Source of the DNA: Hyalella azteca
Taxonomy: Eukaryota > Arthropoda > Malacostraca > Amphipoda > Hyalellidae
Direction of reading: 5' to 3'
DNA length: 64,000 nucleotides
NCBI RefSeq assembly: GCF_000764305.2
Contig: NW_025937374.1
Location: forward strand, 46,525 to 110,524
Shown here: one piece after another, positions 1 through 9,038 of the stretch
Numbering within the stretch: the stretch's first letter is position 1
Layout of the letters: every line of letters begins with the position of its first letter
Translations under genes and position numbers: made by a program
The notes under the pieces: model-generated
The model's database searches: none
The model's input: only the letters and a program-made list of their open reading frames with translations
What the model was told of the DNA's origin: nothing

Positions 1-760
1 TACTTATAAAAACAGAATATCTTCAACTCATTTTTTGAAATAACTCATTTCATATAACAGGTTAAATTTTTCTATAATTGCGACTATTTGTTCATTTTTG
101 GAACTCTAGAACGTTATTGGATCAATTACTCGTAACATGCAATCTTCATACTTTAATTTCCTTTAATTTTATTTAATCTGAATCGTGGCACGGCATTTTT
201 CTTACATGTGCCGGATCGAATTTCAAAAAAAAATCTAGTAAGAAGAGATTAATTTAAAATTATCAGAAAGCTTGCTACGTGTTCCAAATTGTTATAATAA
301 AGCTATGATAATAAACTATGGTTGGTGATGTAGGTTCGCGCTACATTCATACATCCAAATTTTTTTGCGTCATGAGGTCATTGGATCATTATCGGAGTAT
401 CAGGAATAATTTTGTTCGTGCTCAATTTTGTTTAACCTATTGCATGTTCAGTAATTTCTTATATATTGCAATATCATCTCATAAGAGAATATATATTTTA
501 AGTAAAATTTGTAATATCTTGTTATATATTGGGCCCTTGTTGGTTATAAGTCATCAAAGACGGTAGCTGGACGATAGAATGTGGACAGCATTACCTGATG
601 ACAATTTCAACGCTATGTAGAAAATAAAAATGAAAAATTTCACAGACTCTGAAAATGTATTTTGGCCGTTATCAAAAATGCAACGCACGAGATTAGTCTC
701 TATCTCAAAGGTCATAGCCGTATTTACCCAATAAAATGTTAAATAAATGTAAACGTACGT
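1..760 (+). repeat. P and L blocks, copy 1
   Basis: This is the 3' end of an upstream cassette followed by P and L. An AATAAA signal lies at 296-301, just before the P peptide (ATG at 318, VGDVGSRYIHTSKFF), which runs open for 82 codons to 566. The L block (about 570-740) holds broken forms of the IPDDYFK and VIKNATHDKS peptides. The cassette then diverges and no SIG copy follows. Homologous DNA recurs at about 3550, 7735, 16576, 28410, 43565, 53565 and 60175. Whether P is translated is unclear. Confidence 0.5.
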
Positions 761-1597
761 AAATCATAAAAAAAGCAATTTGCTTCAGCGATTTTCTCGT
801 AAAAATTAAAATAAAACGTGAAATGTAAAGAAAATGACAAAGAAAGAGGGTCTACTATATATCTATCTCCTCCTTCAATTTTTGTGCTACGACATCGATA
901 GACATATTTGTAAAGAGAATATCTATTGACTCCTGAAGCCTTTTTCGATTTTTCTATTTAACGTTTTTTCCATTTCCCCCAATTGTTCTTCCTCTCCCCT
1001 AGCTTTTTTTTTCAATATGTGATCAAAGTCATGTACAAAGTAAAAAACGGGGCTTCAAGAGTCGCTAGATCTTGTCTTTACGAATCAAATAATATGTCAC
1101 TCAATGCTGTGGCTTGAAAATAATTGGAGGAGATAGATTTTTATTATGGCGTATTGTGGAAATTTTAATTATTCAGTGGAGCCAAATAATAAAAGTGATC
1201 AAAAAAATGCTAAAAAATGTCTTGATACTGTATCCCAAGCTTGTCAGTTGCCAATTACTCATATCGAGTACACCATTAAGCGTCTTTATATAGACTTATT
1301 TTTGTTCAGTATGACGCGAATAACAAGCTATAGATGTGATTTTTATGATATTTATACTCATACAAAAATGGTCGTTTCATAAAAATTCAAACGGCCTAAC
1401 GCAAAAAAAATTGCATATACATCCATGGTATTATCGTTGTTGACCGCGTCTTGTTTGTAGCTTTCGAACGAGTGCAAACAATTTGCAATTAACGCTAAAA
1501 ATGATCAATCAATGCCGTGTTTTATACAAAAACTTGTATATCTCATCGTGATTTTGTTAATTTATAAAAGTTTTGAACGGCCTTTCGATATTTATAG
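761..1597 (+). repeat. M block with YCGN ORF, copy 1
   Basis: This AT-rich block recurs at 5260, 11820, 30790, 46340, 56480 and 61690. It contains an ORF at 1146-1382 (78 aa, MAYCGNFNYSVEPNNKSDQ...). Other copies keep the first 15 codons as M-A-Y/C-C-G-N-F-x-C/Y and then reach GTAAAA, which could be a splice donor, or a stop. Its tail (about 1330-1500) carries the unit with ATTGCATGTACATCCATGG and AACGAGTGCAAAC that is tandemly repeated in other copies. A related block sits inside the hAT element at 48609-49318, so M may be a mobile element rather than part of the gene. Confidence 0.4.
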
Positions 1598-1812
1598 CCC
1601 TTATTCGTGAATATTCAGCACGACTGCATGAGTATCGGTAACTGGTTGCGTCATTTTCGTCCAAAAATTAAACAAGGAGAAGTTTCTCAAAATTTTTTGA
1701 TCGATGTCCTTGCGAATCATTTGGGTGGCTTGTCAAGTTTTAACCTTGGAAGTGGACTTCAACTTGGAAATTGCAACGATACACCTCCGACTAATTATTT
1801 GTCAATTTACAA
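1598..1812 (+). CDS. IGN exon-like segment, only intact copy
   Basis: This candidate internal exon starts after the acceptor-like TCGATATTTATAG. The frame is open through PLFVNIQHDCMSIGNWLRHF, then KQGEVSQNFLIDVLANHLGG and NLGSGLQLGNCNDTPP to the conserved TTTACA(A/G)GTC donor area. The segment has two cysteines and no membrane segment. Copies near 26418, 41556 and 58088 preserve most residues but carry stops, and the one near 15030 is badly decayed. If spliced at AG|GTCAAT, as in the other copies, its phase would fit X2 exactly. In this copy the donor has drifted to AA|GTCGGT. No homologue is recognised. Confidence 0.4.
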
Positions 1813-2138
1813 GTCGGTATAATTAATCATTTATCTACTCAGAGAGAAAAACACGGCACCTGCATCAACTCCATAAATTTGAATGATAGTATGTCTGTTA
1901 CCTCACATTCAACGCCGTCAAAAATTGCATTATTTATTTGATTGGGTCCTGTGAATGTGTGTAATGCTAAAGGCAATTTTAAATATCGTCGATAGAAAAG
2001 GTTCTTATGAGAGATATTGTATAATTTGAGCGCGATGGATCAAAATGGAATTTTATACAAACAACCTAACTATAGATATGTATTATTAAAATTTAACTTG
2101 ACTGCTAACGGTGCTTATATACTCGTCAATTTTTTCAG
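1813..2138 (+). other. Intron-like spacer
   Basis: This AT-rich spacer between the IGN and X2 segments is shared with copies at 26641-26978, 41761-42101 and 58312-58647. It contains the conserved CTCAGAGAGAAAAACACGGC stretch and ends in the pyrimidine-rich CTCGTCAATTTTTTCAG acceptor. No independent gene is visible. Confidence 0.4.
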
Positions 2139-2176
2139 GTGGGTGACCCAGCATCCTGTAAGAATTTCAGGTAATG
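2139..2176 (+). CDS. X2 microexon candidate, copy 1
   Basis: A 38-bp segment is bounded by a strong acceptor (CAATTTTTTCAG) and a consensus donor (GTGAGTAA). Entered with one base completing the previous codon, it reads WVTQHPVRISGN and exits in phase 1. The same frame is open at 26979, 15600 and 58648 despite substitutions. An alternative donor (CAG|GTAATG) lies eight bases upstream. The exon-size estimate depends on which donor is used. Confidence 0.4.
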
Positions 2177-2410
2177 GTGAGTAACAGCTACTTTTAATAT
2201 ATACGGCAATGCGGGGAGCTTGATTAATGTATATCATATATATGCATATAGTACAAAATTTTATTAATGCACAAGGACTACCGGCTACCGTCAAGGAGCC
2301 AACTGCGTCGAACGTTGATGACACTGAATTCGCCACTTCTTTAAGGAAATATTTTTTATTCAGTTCATAGCTATTAAAATTCCGGTACATTTCTGTCTTA
2401 CTGAAACACA
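2177..2410 (+). other. Intron-like spacer
   Basis: This spacer between X2 and X3 contains a conserved stretch around CTACCGGCTACCGTCAAGGAG. The minus strand is open for 99 codons at 2115-2414, and a similar minus ORF exists at 26991-27254. Because those two copies are nearly identical DNA, the shared openness is weak evidence for coding. Confidence 0.35.
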
Positions 2411-2493
2411 TCAAAGACCGTTTATGACAGTAGATGGCTCGCCATTTATAATAGACAGCGCATTAAATGCAGACTTTGCTGCTGTGCTAGGAG
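2411..2493 (+). pseudogene. X3 exon-like segment, acceptor lost
   Basis: The frame reads TVDGSPFIIDSALNADFAAV and ends at a consensus GAG|GTGAGTTAC donor in phase 1. The acceptor AG found in other copies (GAAACACAG) is GAAACACAT here, so this copy is probably not spliced normally. Compare the intact copy at 27252. Confidence 0.4.
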
Positions 2494-2690
2494 GTGAGTT
2501 ACAAATTTTTTATTTAATACAAGAAAATATCAATAATACAGTTTCCTGTGTGAGTAGTACTATTTGACTGATGAGTAACAGTATAGTGTGCTGGCCGTAC
2601 TATTGAAGTGAGAGACATGAACGAGGCTAAAAAAGGCACTCATCACAATTGCGAACAGGCCACTAACGTTAATATCATCCAATGAGGTGA

Positions 2691-2885
2691 ATGGCTGACA
2701 CGCCACTCATTTCAGCAATCGTTCATGTACGTGGATTAGAAAAACTGGATGAAATACAATTGCATGGATACAACTTCTACAATTTCATCCTCCCAAAAAT
2801 GGAGGATGAAGTGGAAGTTTTTGAAAATAGAGACGAGTTTTTGAAAATAGAGACGAGAATGGTCTCGTTTCGCAACCCTATCTAA
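2691..2885 (+). pseudogene. X4 segment, tail altered by tandem duplication
   Basis: The exon-like part starts at 2716 after CCACTCATTTCAG and reads IVHVRGLEKLDEIQLHGYNF and NFILPKMEDEVEVFEN. A roughly 21-bp duplication (GAAAATAGAGACGAGTTTTT) then changes the frame, and the conserved VSTIKGLRRESRFG tail is lost. An upstream in-frame ATG at 2691 gives MADTPLISA, but this overlaps the presumed acceptor and may be a reading-frame accident. Confidence 0.35.
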
Positions 2886-3540
2886 TGTTTTTCACAAGAA
2901 AGAAACCTAGAAGTTGAAAGCAAACAATAAACTGTAAAGAATGCAGCATTCTGCAAATGAATTCATGGAAGATGTAATTGCCTGAAAATTGCAATCGGAA
3001 CAGATTTTCCTATAGCCTATCCTCTAAATCTTCTCACATAAAAAACGAGACAAGAAAATCTCGATTGCAAGGGAGACTACTTTCTTGTGAGGGCTGCATG
3101 CGTGGCTCAGTCATGACTCAGGAGGCTGTGGCTGAGCCAGTGTAATCGTACAAATAGGCGAGACACTCTGGAAAGTTCCTATAAAAAAAAGTATCAGACG
3201 CTCGAGCGTGTTCTACTTATAATAACTGAATTTACACACCAACAAACCTTTAACGTATTTTTAGAAAAAAACTCATTTCATTGGACTTGCCAAAATTTTC
3301 GATAATTGCGACTATTGGATCGTTTTTTGAATTCAGAAAAGTTATTGGATCATTTGCTCATAACATGCGATCTTCGTACTTTAACTCCCTTTAATATTAT
3401 TTAATCTGATGGTGGCGCGGCAATTTCCTTACTTGTGAAGTTGTGTTGGATCGAATTCTGAGTGAAATCTAGTATGAAGAAATTGCTCAAAAATAAACAG
3501 AGTTTGCTACATGTTCCAAATTTTGATAAAAAAACTATGT
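2886..3540 (+). repeat. S remnant and T block
   Basis: The T block holds the AATTGCAATCGGAACAGATT, AGGGAGACTACTTTCTTGTG and AATAGGCGAGACACTC landmarks. The frame is broken by the one-base-shorter GAATTCATGGAAG version found in several copies. It is followed by a 3'-flank-like stretch and a P start near 3550. Confidence 0.5.
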
Positions 3541-4400
3541 CAATAAACTATGGTTGGTGATGTAGATTGCAGTTCATTCATATATCCGAATTCTTTTTTA
3601 GAAAAGACTCATTTCATATAACAGGTTGAATTTTTCTATAATTGCGACTATTGGATCATTTATGGAACTCTGGAACGTTATTGGATCAATTACATGTGAT
3701 CTTCATACTATACATGCGATCTTCATACTATAATTTTCTTTAATTTTATTTATTCTGAATCGTGTCACGGCATTTTCCTTACATGTATCGGATCGAATTT
3801 TGAAAAAAAATCTAGTACGAGGAAATTAATTTAAAATTAACAGAAAGCTTGCTACGTGTTCCAAATGGTATTAATAAAGCCATGTTAATAAATTATGGTT
3901 GGTGATGTAGGTTTGCATTACATTCATAAATCCCTATCTTTTGCGGCATTAGGTCTTTGGATCTTGGACTAAGTATTTGGAATAATTCAGTTTGTGCTCG
4001 ATTTTGTCTTATATTGGCATGTTCAGTAATTTTTTATATATAGAAATTTTATCAAATTTGATTATATTCAGGAGAATTTCAAGCGTTATTGACTTGATAT
4101 TGGGCCCATACGGGTTAAGAAATATTGAAGGTGGTAGCTTATAGTAATTTGACGGTGGCTGGGCTCTAGTATGTGGACAGCATTGCCTGATAGTTATTTC
4201 AACTCTTTTGTAGAAAATGATAGCGAAAAATACTTCACAGGCTCTGAAAATGGATCTTAGCCAATATCGAAAATGCAACGCACGATAAGAGTCTACATCC
4301 CAAAAGTCTTGGCCGTATTTACCAAATAAAATGTTCAATTAAGCTGAAGTTGCTCTTAGCTGGGCACTACGAGGTTCGAGGTGAATGCATGTCCTTGCTG
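3541..4400 (+). repeat. Partly duplicated P block, then L block
   Basis: P starts at 3550 but breaks off near 3600 and restarts with 3'-flank sequence. A second P follows at about 3895, then a variant of the GGGCCC motif near 4104, then L (about 4160-4340). The region ends in the roughly 75-bp leader shared by all SIG copies (GGGCACTACGAGGTTCG). The minus-strand ORF at 4009-4338 is probably incidental. Confidence 0.45.
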
Positions 4401-4438
4401 TAGTGCGGTGATCATCTTCGGCTGATCAGGCGCGTTTC

Positions 4439-4582
4439 ATGCGGATGCCTTCCTCGAATTGGACGTTGATTGTCTGTCTAGTACTAATTTCCATCCAGAT
4501 GGTCACCTTAAACCTTAGTGATGCCAAACTTCAGTTAGCTTGGATAAGAATTGATAAAATTTCGCATGCTCCCAAAGAGTGA
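4439..4582 (+). CDS. SIG-C: putative secreted-protein first exon, copy 1
   Basis: This 47-codon ORF begins MRMPSSNWTLIVCLVLISIQ and continues MVTLNLSDAKLQLAWIRIDK. Residues 7-24 form a hydrophobic helix after a basic start, the layout of a signal peptide, with a possible cleavage near SDA. The start is the first ATG after the conserved leader. A TGA replaces the CGA codon used in the copy at 33549, giving an earlier end. The protein may continue through splicing into GDD and WRN, which is inference. Confidence 0.5.
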   Translation: MRMPSSNWTLIVCLVLISIQMVTLNLSDAKLQLAWIRIDKISHAPKE

Positions 4583-4764
4583 ATCAGCGCACCACAGCGC
4601 AGGTAGTAGAGCCCTGCTCTGCTATTCTGTGCAGCCCTGCGCCGAGCCCCAAACTCCCGCCTGGCGATAAACTCGAAGGCGACGATGAAACCGTTCAATC
4701 GATTGAACTATTCCAACAGCAAATCTACGTGATTCTCAGGATACTAACGCATTCAGGGAGATGA
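4579..4764 (+). CDS. GDD segment, open copy
   Basis: This 61-codon frame contains LCSPAPSPKLPPGDKLEGDD followed by ETVQSIELFQQQIYVILRIL. The acidic stretch and following helix stay open here, at 30200 and at 33780. The A-type copies (8460, 17290, 44310, 54310) keep the same frame but have stops. The stretch begins just after AAG|GTAGTA-like sequence at the end of SIG, and an intron there would be only about 40 bp. Function is unknown. Confidence 0.3.
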   Translation: MNQRTTAQVVEPCSAILCSPAPSPKLPPGDKLEGDDETVQSIELFQQQIYVILRILTHSGR

Positions 4765-4801
4765 ATACTACTAATTGATAAACATTAACGGTTAAATGAA
4801 G

Positions 4802-4945
4802 ATGGTTCGCGTTGCTAACTGGCGAAACGCGGCGCCTGTCCGACCTCCAAGTTGTACTCGATCACAGCAAGTTTTGGAGCCATCGGCCCACTGCGGTGAG
4901 GCAACTGCAGAGAAAAAGAGAAAAAAGACCGTTCTTAACACTTGA
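4802..4945 (+). CDS. WRN segment, open copy
   Basis: A 47-codon ORF reads MVRVANWRNAAPVRPPSCTR, then SQQVLEPSAHCGEATAE and a lysine/arginine-rich end. The frame NWRNAA.VRP.SCTRSQQVLE persists in at least ten diverged copies (8640, 17460, 30350, 33915, 44470, 48165, 52590, 54480, 61250). This is one of the better-conserved peptides in the array. The minus strand is open over the same bases, so the coding strand is not proven. Confidence 0.35.
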   Translation: MVRVANWRNAAPVRPPSCTRSQQVLEPSAHCGEATAEKKRKKTVLNT

Positions 4946-5260
4946 CACGAAAAAATAAAATGGATAAATATACGTGATCCAAATAAATTTCGTAAGACTT
5001 TTGAAAAATTAGTTCGGCTTATACTAGTTGAACAATTTTGAATGAAGAATAAAGTTCATTACGCAAGTTCAACTGCATGTAACAACACTGGCGAAAGTCT
5101 TGCACACGCATTAAGAAGTTTGAAGCACCTCTCTGCATTCGATACAGAATCTAGTACGTAAACTGCATTGAATTATTCGCTGCATGTATTGTATCGTTTA
5201 CGAACTCAAATGAATTATCCTACTTTTATATAATAATACAACCTTACCCGTTTAAACTAT
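4946..5260 (+). repeat. VH block, copy 1
   Basis: This block contains a frame starting ATGAAGAATAAAGTTCATTA that reads VHYASSTACNNTGESLAHAL and RSLKHLSAFDTESST before a stop (about 5044-5163). It aligns in frame with the NFS block of A-type cassettes. Copies lie at 30590, 46130, 56265 and 61490. Confidence 0.3.
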
Positions 5261-6540
5261 CGTCATTCAGGGGAGCGTCTACCGTAAAAAATATCTCCTA
5301 AACTAAATGACCTATCGTCCTGAAAGATCGTTAATTTAAAGAAAAAATAATAAAATAAATCGTGAAATGCATAGGAAACGACCAAAAAGGGGTAGTTAGT
5401 GAATCTATCTCTTCCATCAATTTTTGTGCTACGTACAGTATCGGACAACATAACATTCGATTTGTAAAGAGAATATTAATTGACTTCAGTAGCCTTCAAA
5501 TCGATTTTTTAAATTATTTGTACGACTTTTTCCATTTTCCCATTTGTTCCCCCTCTCCCCTAGTTTTTTTCAATATATAATCAAAATCAAGAACAAATCA
5601 GAAAAACGGGGCTCTCAGTTTCGCTAGATCTTGTCTTCACGAATCAAATGATATGTCACTCAATGCTGAAGCTTGAAAATCACACGAGATAGATTTTTAA
5701 AATGGCGTATTGTGGAAATTTCCATTGTCCAGAGGAGCCAAATAAGTAAAATTTATTGAAAAAAGAAAAAAATGACTATACCAAGAAAACAGTACCAAGA
5801 AAAAATGTCTTGGTACTGTTGTCCAAGCTTTTCCATTGCCAATTACTCGCATATTGAGCATGCCACTGCACGTCTTTAGACTTATTCATGTTCAGTTTGA
5901 CGCGAATAATAAGCTATGAATGTCATTTTTCTAATATATATCTCGATAATATGATCATTTTATAAAAGTTAAAAAGTTAAAACGGTCCAACGTAAAAAAA
6001 GTATTGCATGTACATTATTGGTATAAGCTTTGTTGAACGCGCGTTGTTTGTATAGCTTTCGAACGAGTGCAAACGATTTGCAATTAACGCAAATAATTAT
6101 CTATCAATTATGTTTTTACACAAAAACTTGTATGTATTAATACAGAGAGATCATTTTATAGAAGCTAAAAACGGCCTTACGCAATAAGTATTGCATGTAC
6201 ATACATGGCTGTTGCTTTATAGAACGCGGCTTGTATGCAGTTTTCAAAAGATTGCTAACACTTTGCAATTAACGATAATTATGAGCTATAATTGCAGATT
6301 TAATTTAAGATATCCTTTAAACGAATAATTTTTAAATATTTATTTTCAACGTATTCAAAACCGCATCACGAAAGATCCATGACGGCTACCTGCACGCGGT
6401 TACTTGCAAAATTGCAGTCGCTTCTATATAATCCTTCCCGCAATATTTTATAATATAATTTTAGACTTTTATTTTCTCATTATCATTAGGGATCACTTTT
6501 TAATAAATAAATTTCTAATGAACAATACAGAAATTAGAAT
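5261..6540 (+). repeat. M block with two tail repeats and FKTAS segment
   Basis: The left end is GGGGAGCGTCTACCGT. The YCGN ORF at 5702 reads MAYCGNFHCPEEPNK and then stops. Two copies of a roughly 180-bp unit (about 5945-6115 and 6165-6290) carry TATTGCATGTACAT and CAATTAACG landmarks. At 6345-6430 the frame VFKTASRKIHDGYLHAVTC is open, as it is at 31858 and 62460, while 13060 reads FKTASQKNHEGYLLAG. The whole of 4440-6700 is a near duplicate of 29980-32200. Confidence 0.45.
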
Positions 6541-6782
6541 ATTTTCTTGACATACTCAATTATCCCGAGCTTGCCGTGCATGTCATCAACTCAAACGATT
6601 TTAACCTGCAATAAATTATTATATCAATCGAATTCTCTCTCACACATCGATTTGGAATTTCAAAATGAGAGTAACATAATAGGTTTCAAGTTCAGATGCT
6701 GTATTTTTCATTTTTTTCTTGTAATTTTCCGACGTTTTTTAGATTTTTTATTTTTATTTTTCATTTACCTTTCCATTTTCCA
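6541..6782 (+). other. AT-rich flank before minisatellite
   Basis: This flank is shared with 32060-32200 and 62650-62890. The 80-codon ORF at 6547-6789 is phenylalanine-rich low-complexity sequence and is probably not a gene. Confidence 0.35.
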
Positions 6783-6992
6783 TTGTTGACACTCGTAAAC
6801 ACCTGTAAACACTTGTACACTTGTAAACACATGTAAACACATGTAAACACTTGTAAGCACTTGTAAACACTTTTAAACACTTGTAATCACTTGTGGACAC
6901 TTGCATGTAAACTCTTGTAAAAACTTGTAAACACTTGTAAGCACTTGTAAACACTTGTAAACACTTGAGAACACATGTAAACCCTTGTAAAC
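6783..6992 (+). repeat. ACACTTGTAA minisatellite, locus 1
   Basis: About twenty imperfect copies of a 10-bp unit (ACACTTGTAA) are present, with variants such as ACACATGTAA and ACACTTTTAA. The array ends abruptly at the adapter sequence. Related arrays lie at 61990-62275 and 62893-63058. The flanking DNA of the third locus matches this one. Confidence 0.9.
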
Positions 6993-7031
6993 CTGTCTCT
7001 TATACACATCTAGATGTGTATAAGAGACAGN
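6993..7031. other. Nextera mate-pair junction adapter plus assembly gap
   Basis: Bases 6993-7011 are CTGTCTCTTATACACATCT, the Tn5 mosaic end used in Nextera libraries. Bases 7012-7030 are its reverse complement, and an n follows at 7031. This 38-bp palindrome is the circularisation junction of a mate-pair library, not genomic DNA. The minisatellite and the S block on either side should not be assumed adjacent. Confidence 0.97.
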
Positions 7032-7085
7032 TTTTTCGCAAGAAAGAAACATAGAGTTTAAAAACATAGCAATAAGCAGTGATGA

Positions 7086-7400
7086 ATGAAGCATACTGCA
7101 AGAGAATTTATTGAAAGATGTAATAGCCTGATAATTGTTATCGGAACATATTTTCCTATAGCCTATCCTCGAAATCTGTCAACATTAAAAATGCGAGAAG
7201 AAAATCTCGATTGCAAGGGAGACTACTTTCTTGTGAATACTGCCCGCGTGACTGTCATGACTCAGGAGGTTGTGGCTGAGCCAGTGCTTCCCATTTGTAA
7301 TTGTACAAATAGGCGAGACGCTCAGGAACGTTCCTGTAAATGTCCACCAAAAAAACAGTTTCAGACGCTCAAGCGTGTTTTACTTGTAATAACGGAATAA
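7086..7400 (+). CDS. T-block ORF, best preserved copy
   Basis: A 104-codon ORF, the longest in the T family, reads MKHTAREFIERCNSLIIVIG, then TYFPIAYPRNLSTLKMREEN, LDCKGDYFLVN, and a Cys-rich tail with LPICNCTNRRD and CKCPPKK. Most paralogues have TAA where this copy has TTA after NLST, and many have small indels between the two halves. The frame of the first half is kept at 13600 (NSLMIVIVTDFPIAYHRNLK) and 50187. It sits between the S block and a 3' flank with AATAAA, consistent with a terminal exon. No known domain is recognised. Confidence 0.4.
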   Translation: MKHTAREFIERCNSLIIVIGTYFPIAYPRNLSTLKMREENLDCKGDYFLVNTARVTVMTQEVVAEPVLPICNCTNRRDAQERSCKCPPKKQFQTLKRVLLVITE

Positions 7401-8278
7401 CTGTAAGAAGCAACTCATTTTTAATCTCATTTCATTTAACTCATTGTCATTTTTAGAAGCAACTCATTTCATAAAACAGGTTAAATTTTTCTTCAATAAT
7501 TGCGACTATTGGACCATTTTTGGAACTCTGGAACGTTATTGGACCAATTACTCGAAACAAGCGATCTTCATACTGTAATTTCCTTTAATTTTATTTAATC
7601 TGAATCCTGGCACGGCATTTTCGGACAGGAGATGTGTTAAAAAAAATCTAGTATAAGGAAATTAGACTAAAAGTATCAGAAAGCTTGCTACGTGTTTCAA
7701 AAGGTAATAATAAAGCTATGTCAATAAACTATGCTTGGTGATGTAGGTTCGCAGTACATTCTTAAATCCCAATTTTTTTCTGTCAAGAGGTCATTGAAGC
7801 TTCATCGGAGGATCAGGAATAATTCAGTTTGTGCTCAATTGTGTTGAACTATTGCATTTTCAGTACATCGTTATATGTAGCAATTCCAATTTAATAATTT
7901 AATAAGCAAAAACTATGAGAACTTCTGTTATATTTTGTGCCCTTGCGGGGTAATAAGTAATCGGAGGCGGAAGTATTAGCATCTTCAAGATGGCTGGACA
8001 TTGGTATGTGGACGGCATTACCTGATGATTATTTTGAAGCTTTTGTAAAAAAGAATCGTGATGAATATTTCACTGATTCTGAAAATGGATTTTAGCCGTT
8101 ATCAAAAATACTACGCACGATAAAAGTCGATATCTCAAAAGTCTTAGCCGTATTTACCCAATAAAATGTTCAATTAGGCTGAAGTTGCTGCTCTCAGCTG
8201 GGCACTACGAGGTTCGGGGTGAACGCATGCGCTGTAGTGCGGTGATCATCTTCGGCTGATCAGGCGCGTTTCATACGC
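7401..8278 (+). repeat. 3' flank, P and L blocks
   Basis: This is post-T flank with AATAAA near 7710, P from 7735 (interrupted frame), a GGGCCC-motif variant near 7917, and L at 7985-8180 with GTATGTGGACGGCATTACCT. The SIG leader ends it. The old SIG start ATG is ATA at 8273, which moves the start to 8279. Confidence 0.5.
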
Positions 8279-8512
8279 ATGCCTTCCTCGAGTTGGACGT
8301 TGATTGTCTTTTTACTAATAATTTCCCTTCGGATGGTCACCTTAAACCTTAGTGATGCCAAACTTCAGTTATATTGGATAAGAATTGATAAAATTTTGCA
8401 TGCACTCAAAGATGGAATCAGTGCATTGGTGCAGGCTTTCCGCCACCACAGCGAGGTAGTATATAGGTTCAGCCCTGCGATGATGAGCCCCAAACTCACG
8501 CCCAGCGATTAA
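8279..8512 (+). CDS. SIG-A, copy 2 (read-through into GDD)
   Basis: The first conserved ATG (8273) is mutated to ATA, so the ORF begins two codons later: MPSSSWTLIVFLLIISLRMV then TLNLSDAKLQLYWIRIDK. The hydrophobic signal segment is intact. A two-base insertion (AGTATATAGG instead of AGTATAGG) removes the usual stop and lets the frame run 77 codons into GDD sequence (FSPAMMSPKLTPSD). The extension is probably an accident. Confidence 0.45.
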   Translation: MPSSSWTLIVFLLIISLRMVTLNLSDAKLQLYWIRIDKILHALKDGISALVQAFRHHSEVVYRFSPAMMSPKLTPSD

Positions 8513-8867
8513 CTAGAAGGCGACGATGAAACTGTTCGTTTGAGTTAATCAAACAGCGAATCTACGCGATTCACAGGATACTAACGCATACAGGAAAAAA
8601 ATACAACTAATTAACTGATCAACATTAACGGTTAAATGAAGCTAGAGAACTGGCGAAACGCGGCATCTGTACGGCCTTCAAGTTGTACTCGATCACAGCA
8701 AGTTTTGGAGCCATCGGCCTACAACGATTAGATAACTCCGTAGAATCTTTAAAGATATTTGTAATAACTGAGACGAAGAAATAAAATGTAAAAAAAACCT
8801 TAGTGGGGAAGAATTTCAAACAATTGTTATAATATTGCTTGGACTCGAACTAGTTCAACAAATTTGA
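8513..8867 (+). repeat. GDD and WRN blocks, A type
   Basis: GDD contains a stop in each A-type copy. WRN (about 8637-8733) reads MKLENWRNAASVRPSSCTRS and QQVLEPSAYND before a stop, shorter than C-type WRN. Between WRN and NFS lies GCTTGGACTCGAACTAGTTC, common to A-type cassettes. Confidence 0.4.
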
Positions 8868-9038
8868 ATGAAAAATGAAGCTCATGTCACCAATAACTTT
8901 TCAGGATTCAACGGCATGGAACAACATTCATGCAAGCTGAACAATGGAAATATAAATTTCAAGATCTTCTGCGAAAGTGATTCAGCTACCAATACACAAA
9001 ACATAGGAAAAAAAAGCAAAATCTTACTGCATTTTTAA
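8868..9038 (+). CDS. NFS segment, copy 1
   Basis: A 56-codon frame starts MKNEAHVTNNFSGFNGMEQH and continues SCKLNNGNINFKIFCESDSA. It has two cysteines and no hydrophobic segment. A TGA directly precedes the ATG in all copies. The sequence TTTTCAG|GATTC inside it could be an acceptor in this copy only. Orthologous frames lie at 34635 and 44627, and broken ones at 17785 and 54672. Confidence 0.4.
   Translation: MKNEAHVTNNFSGFNGMEQHSCKLNNGNINFKIFCESDSATNTQNIGKKSKILLHF

Noticed and set aside
2115..2414. Minus-strand 99-codon ORF over X2-X3
   Set aside because: It opposes well-formed plus-strand splice signals, and the matching minus ORF at 26991 is explained by near-identical DNA.
4579..4620. 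Very short intron between SIG and GDD (AAG|GTAGTA...TGTGCAG)
   Set aside because: Only about 38 bp in C type and about 15 bp in A type, too short for normal splicing; recorded only as a possibility.
6754..6954. Cys-rich repeat protein read from the minisatellite (YKCLQVFTS...)
   Set aside because: Similar peptides arise from any frame of the 10-bp unit; no start context or flanking coding signal.
6783..6992. Telomeric repeat
   Set aside because: The ACACTTGTAA unit is not TTAGG or TTAGGG and lies internally in several places.
6873..7094. Minus-strand ORF crossing the adapter
   Set aside because: It is a translation of the minisatellite plus sequencing adapter; the X residue comes from the n.
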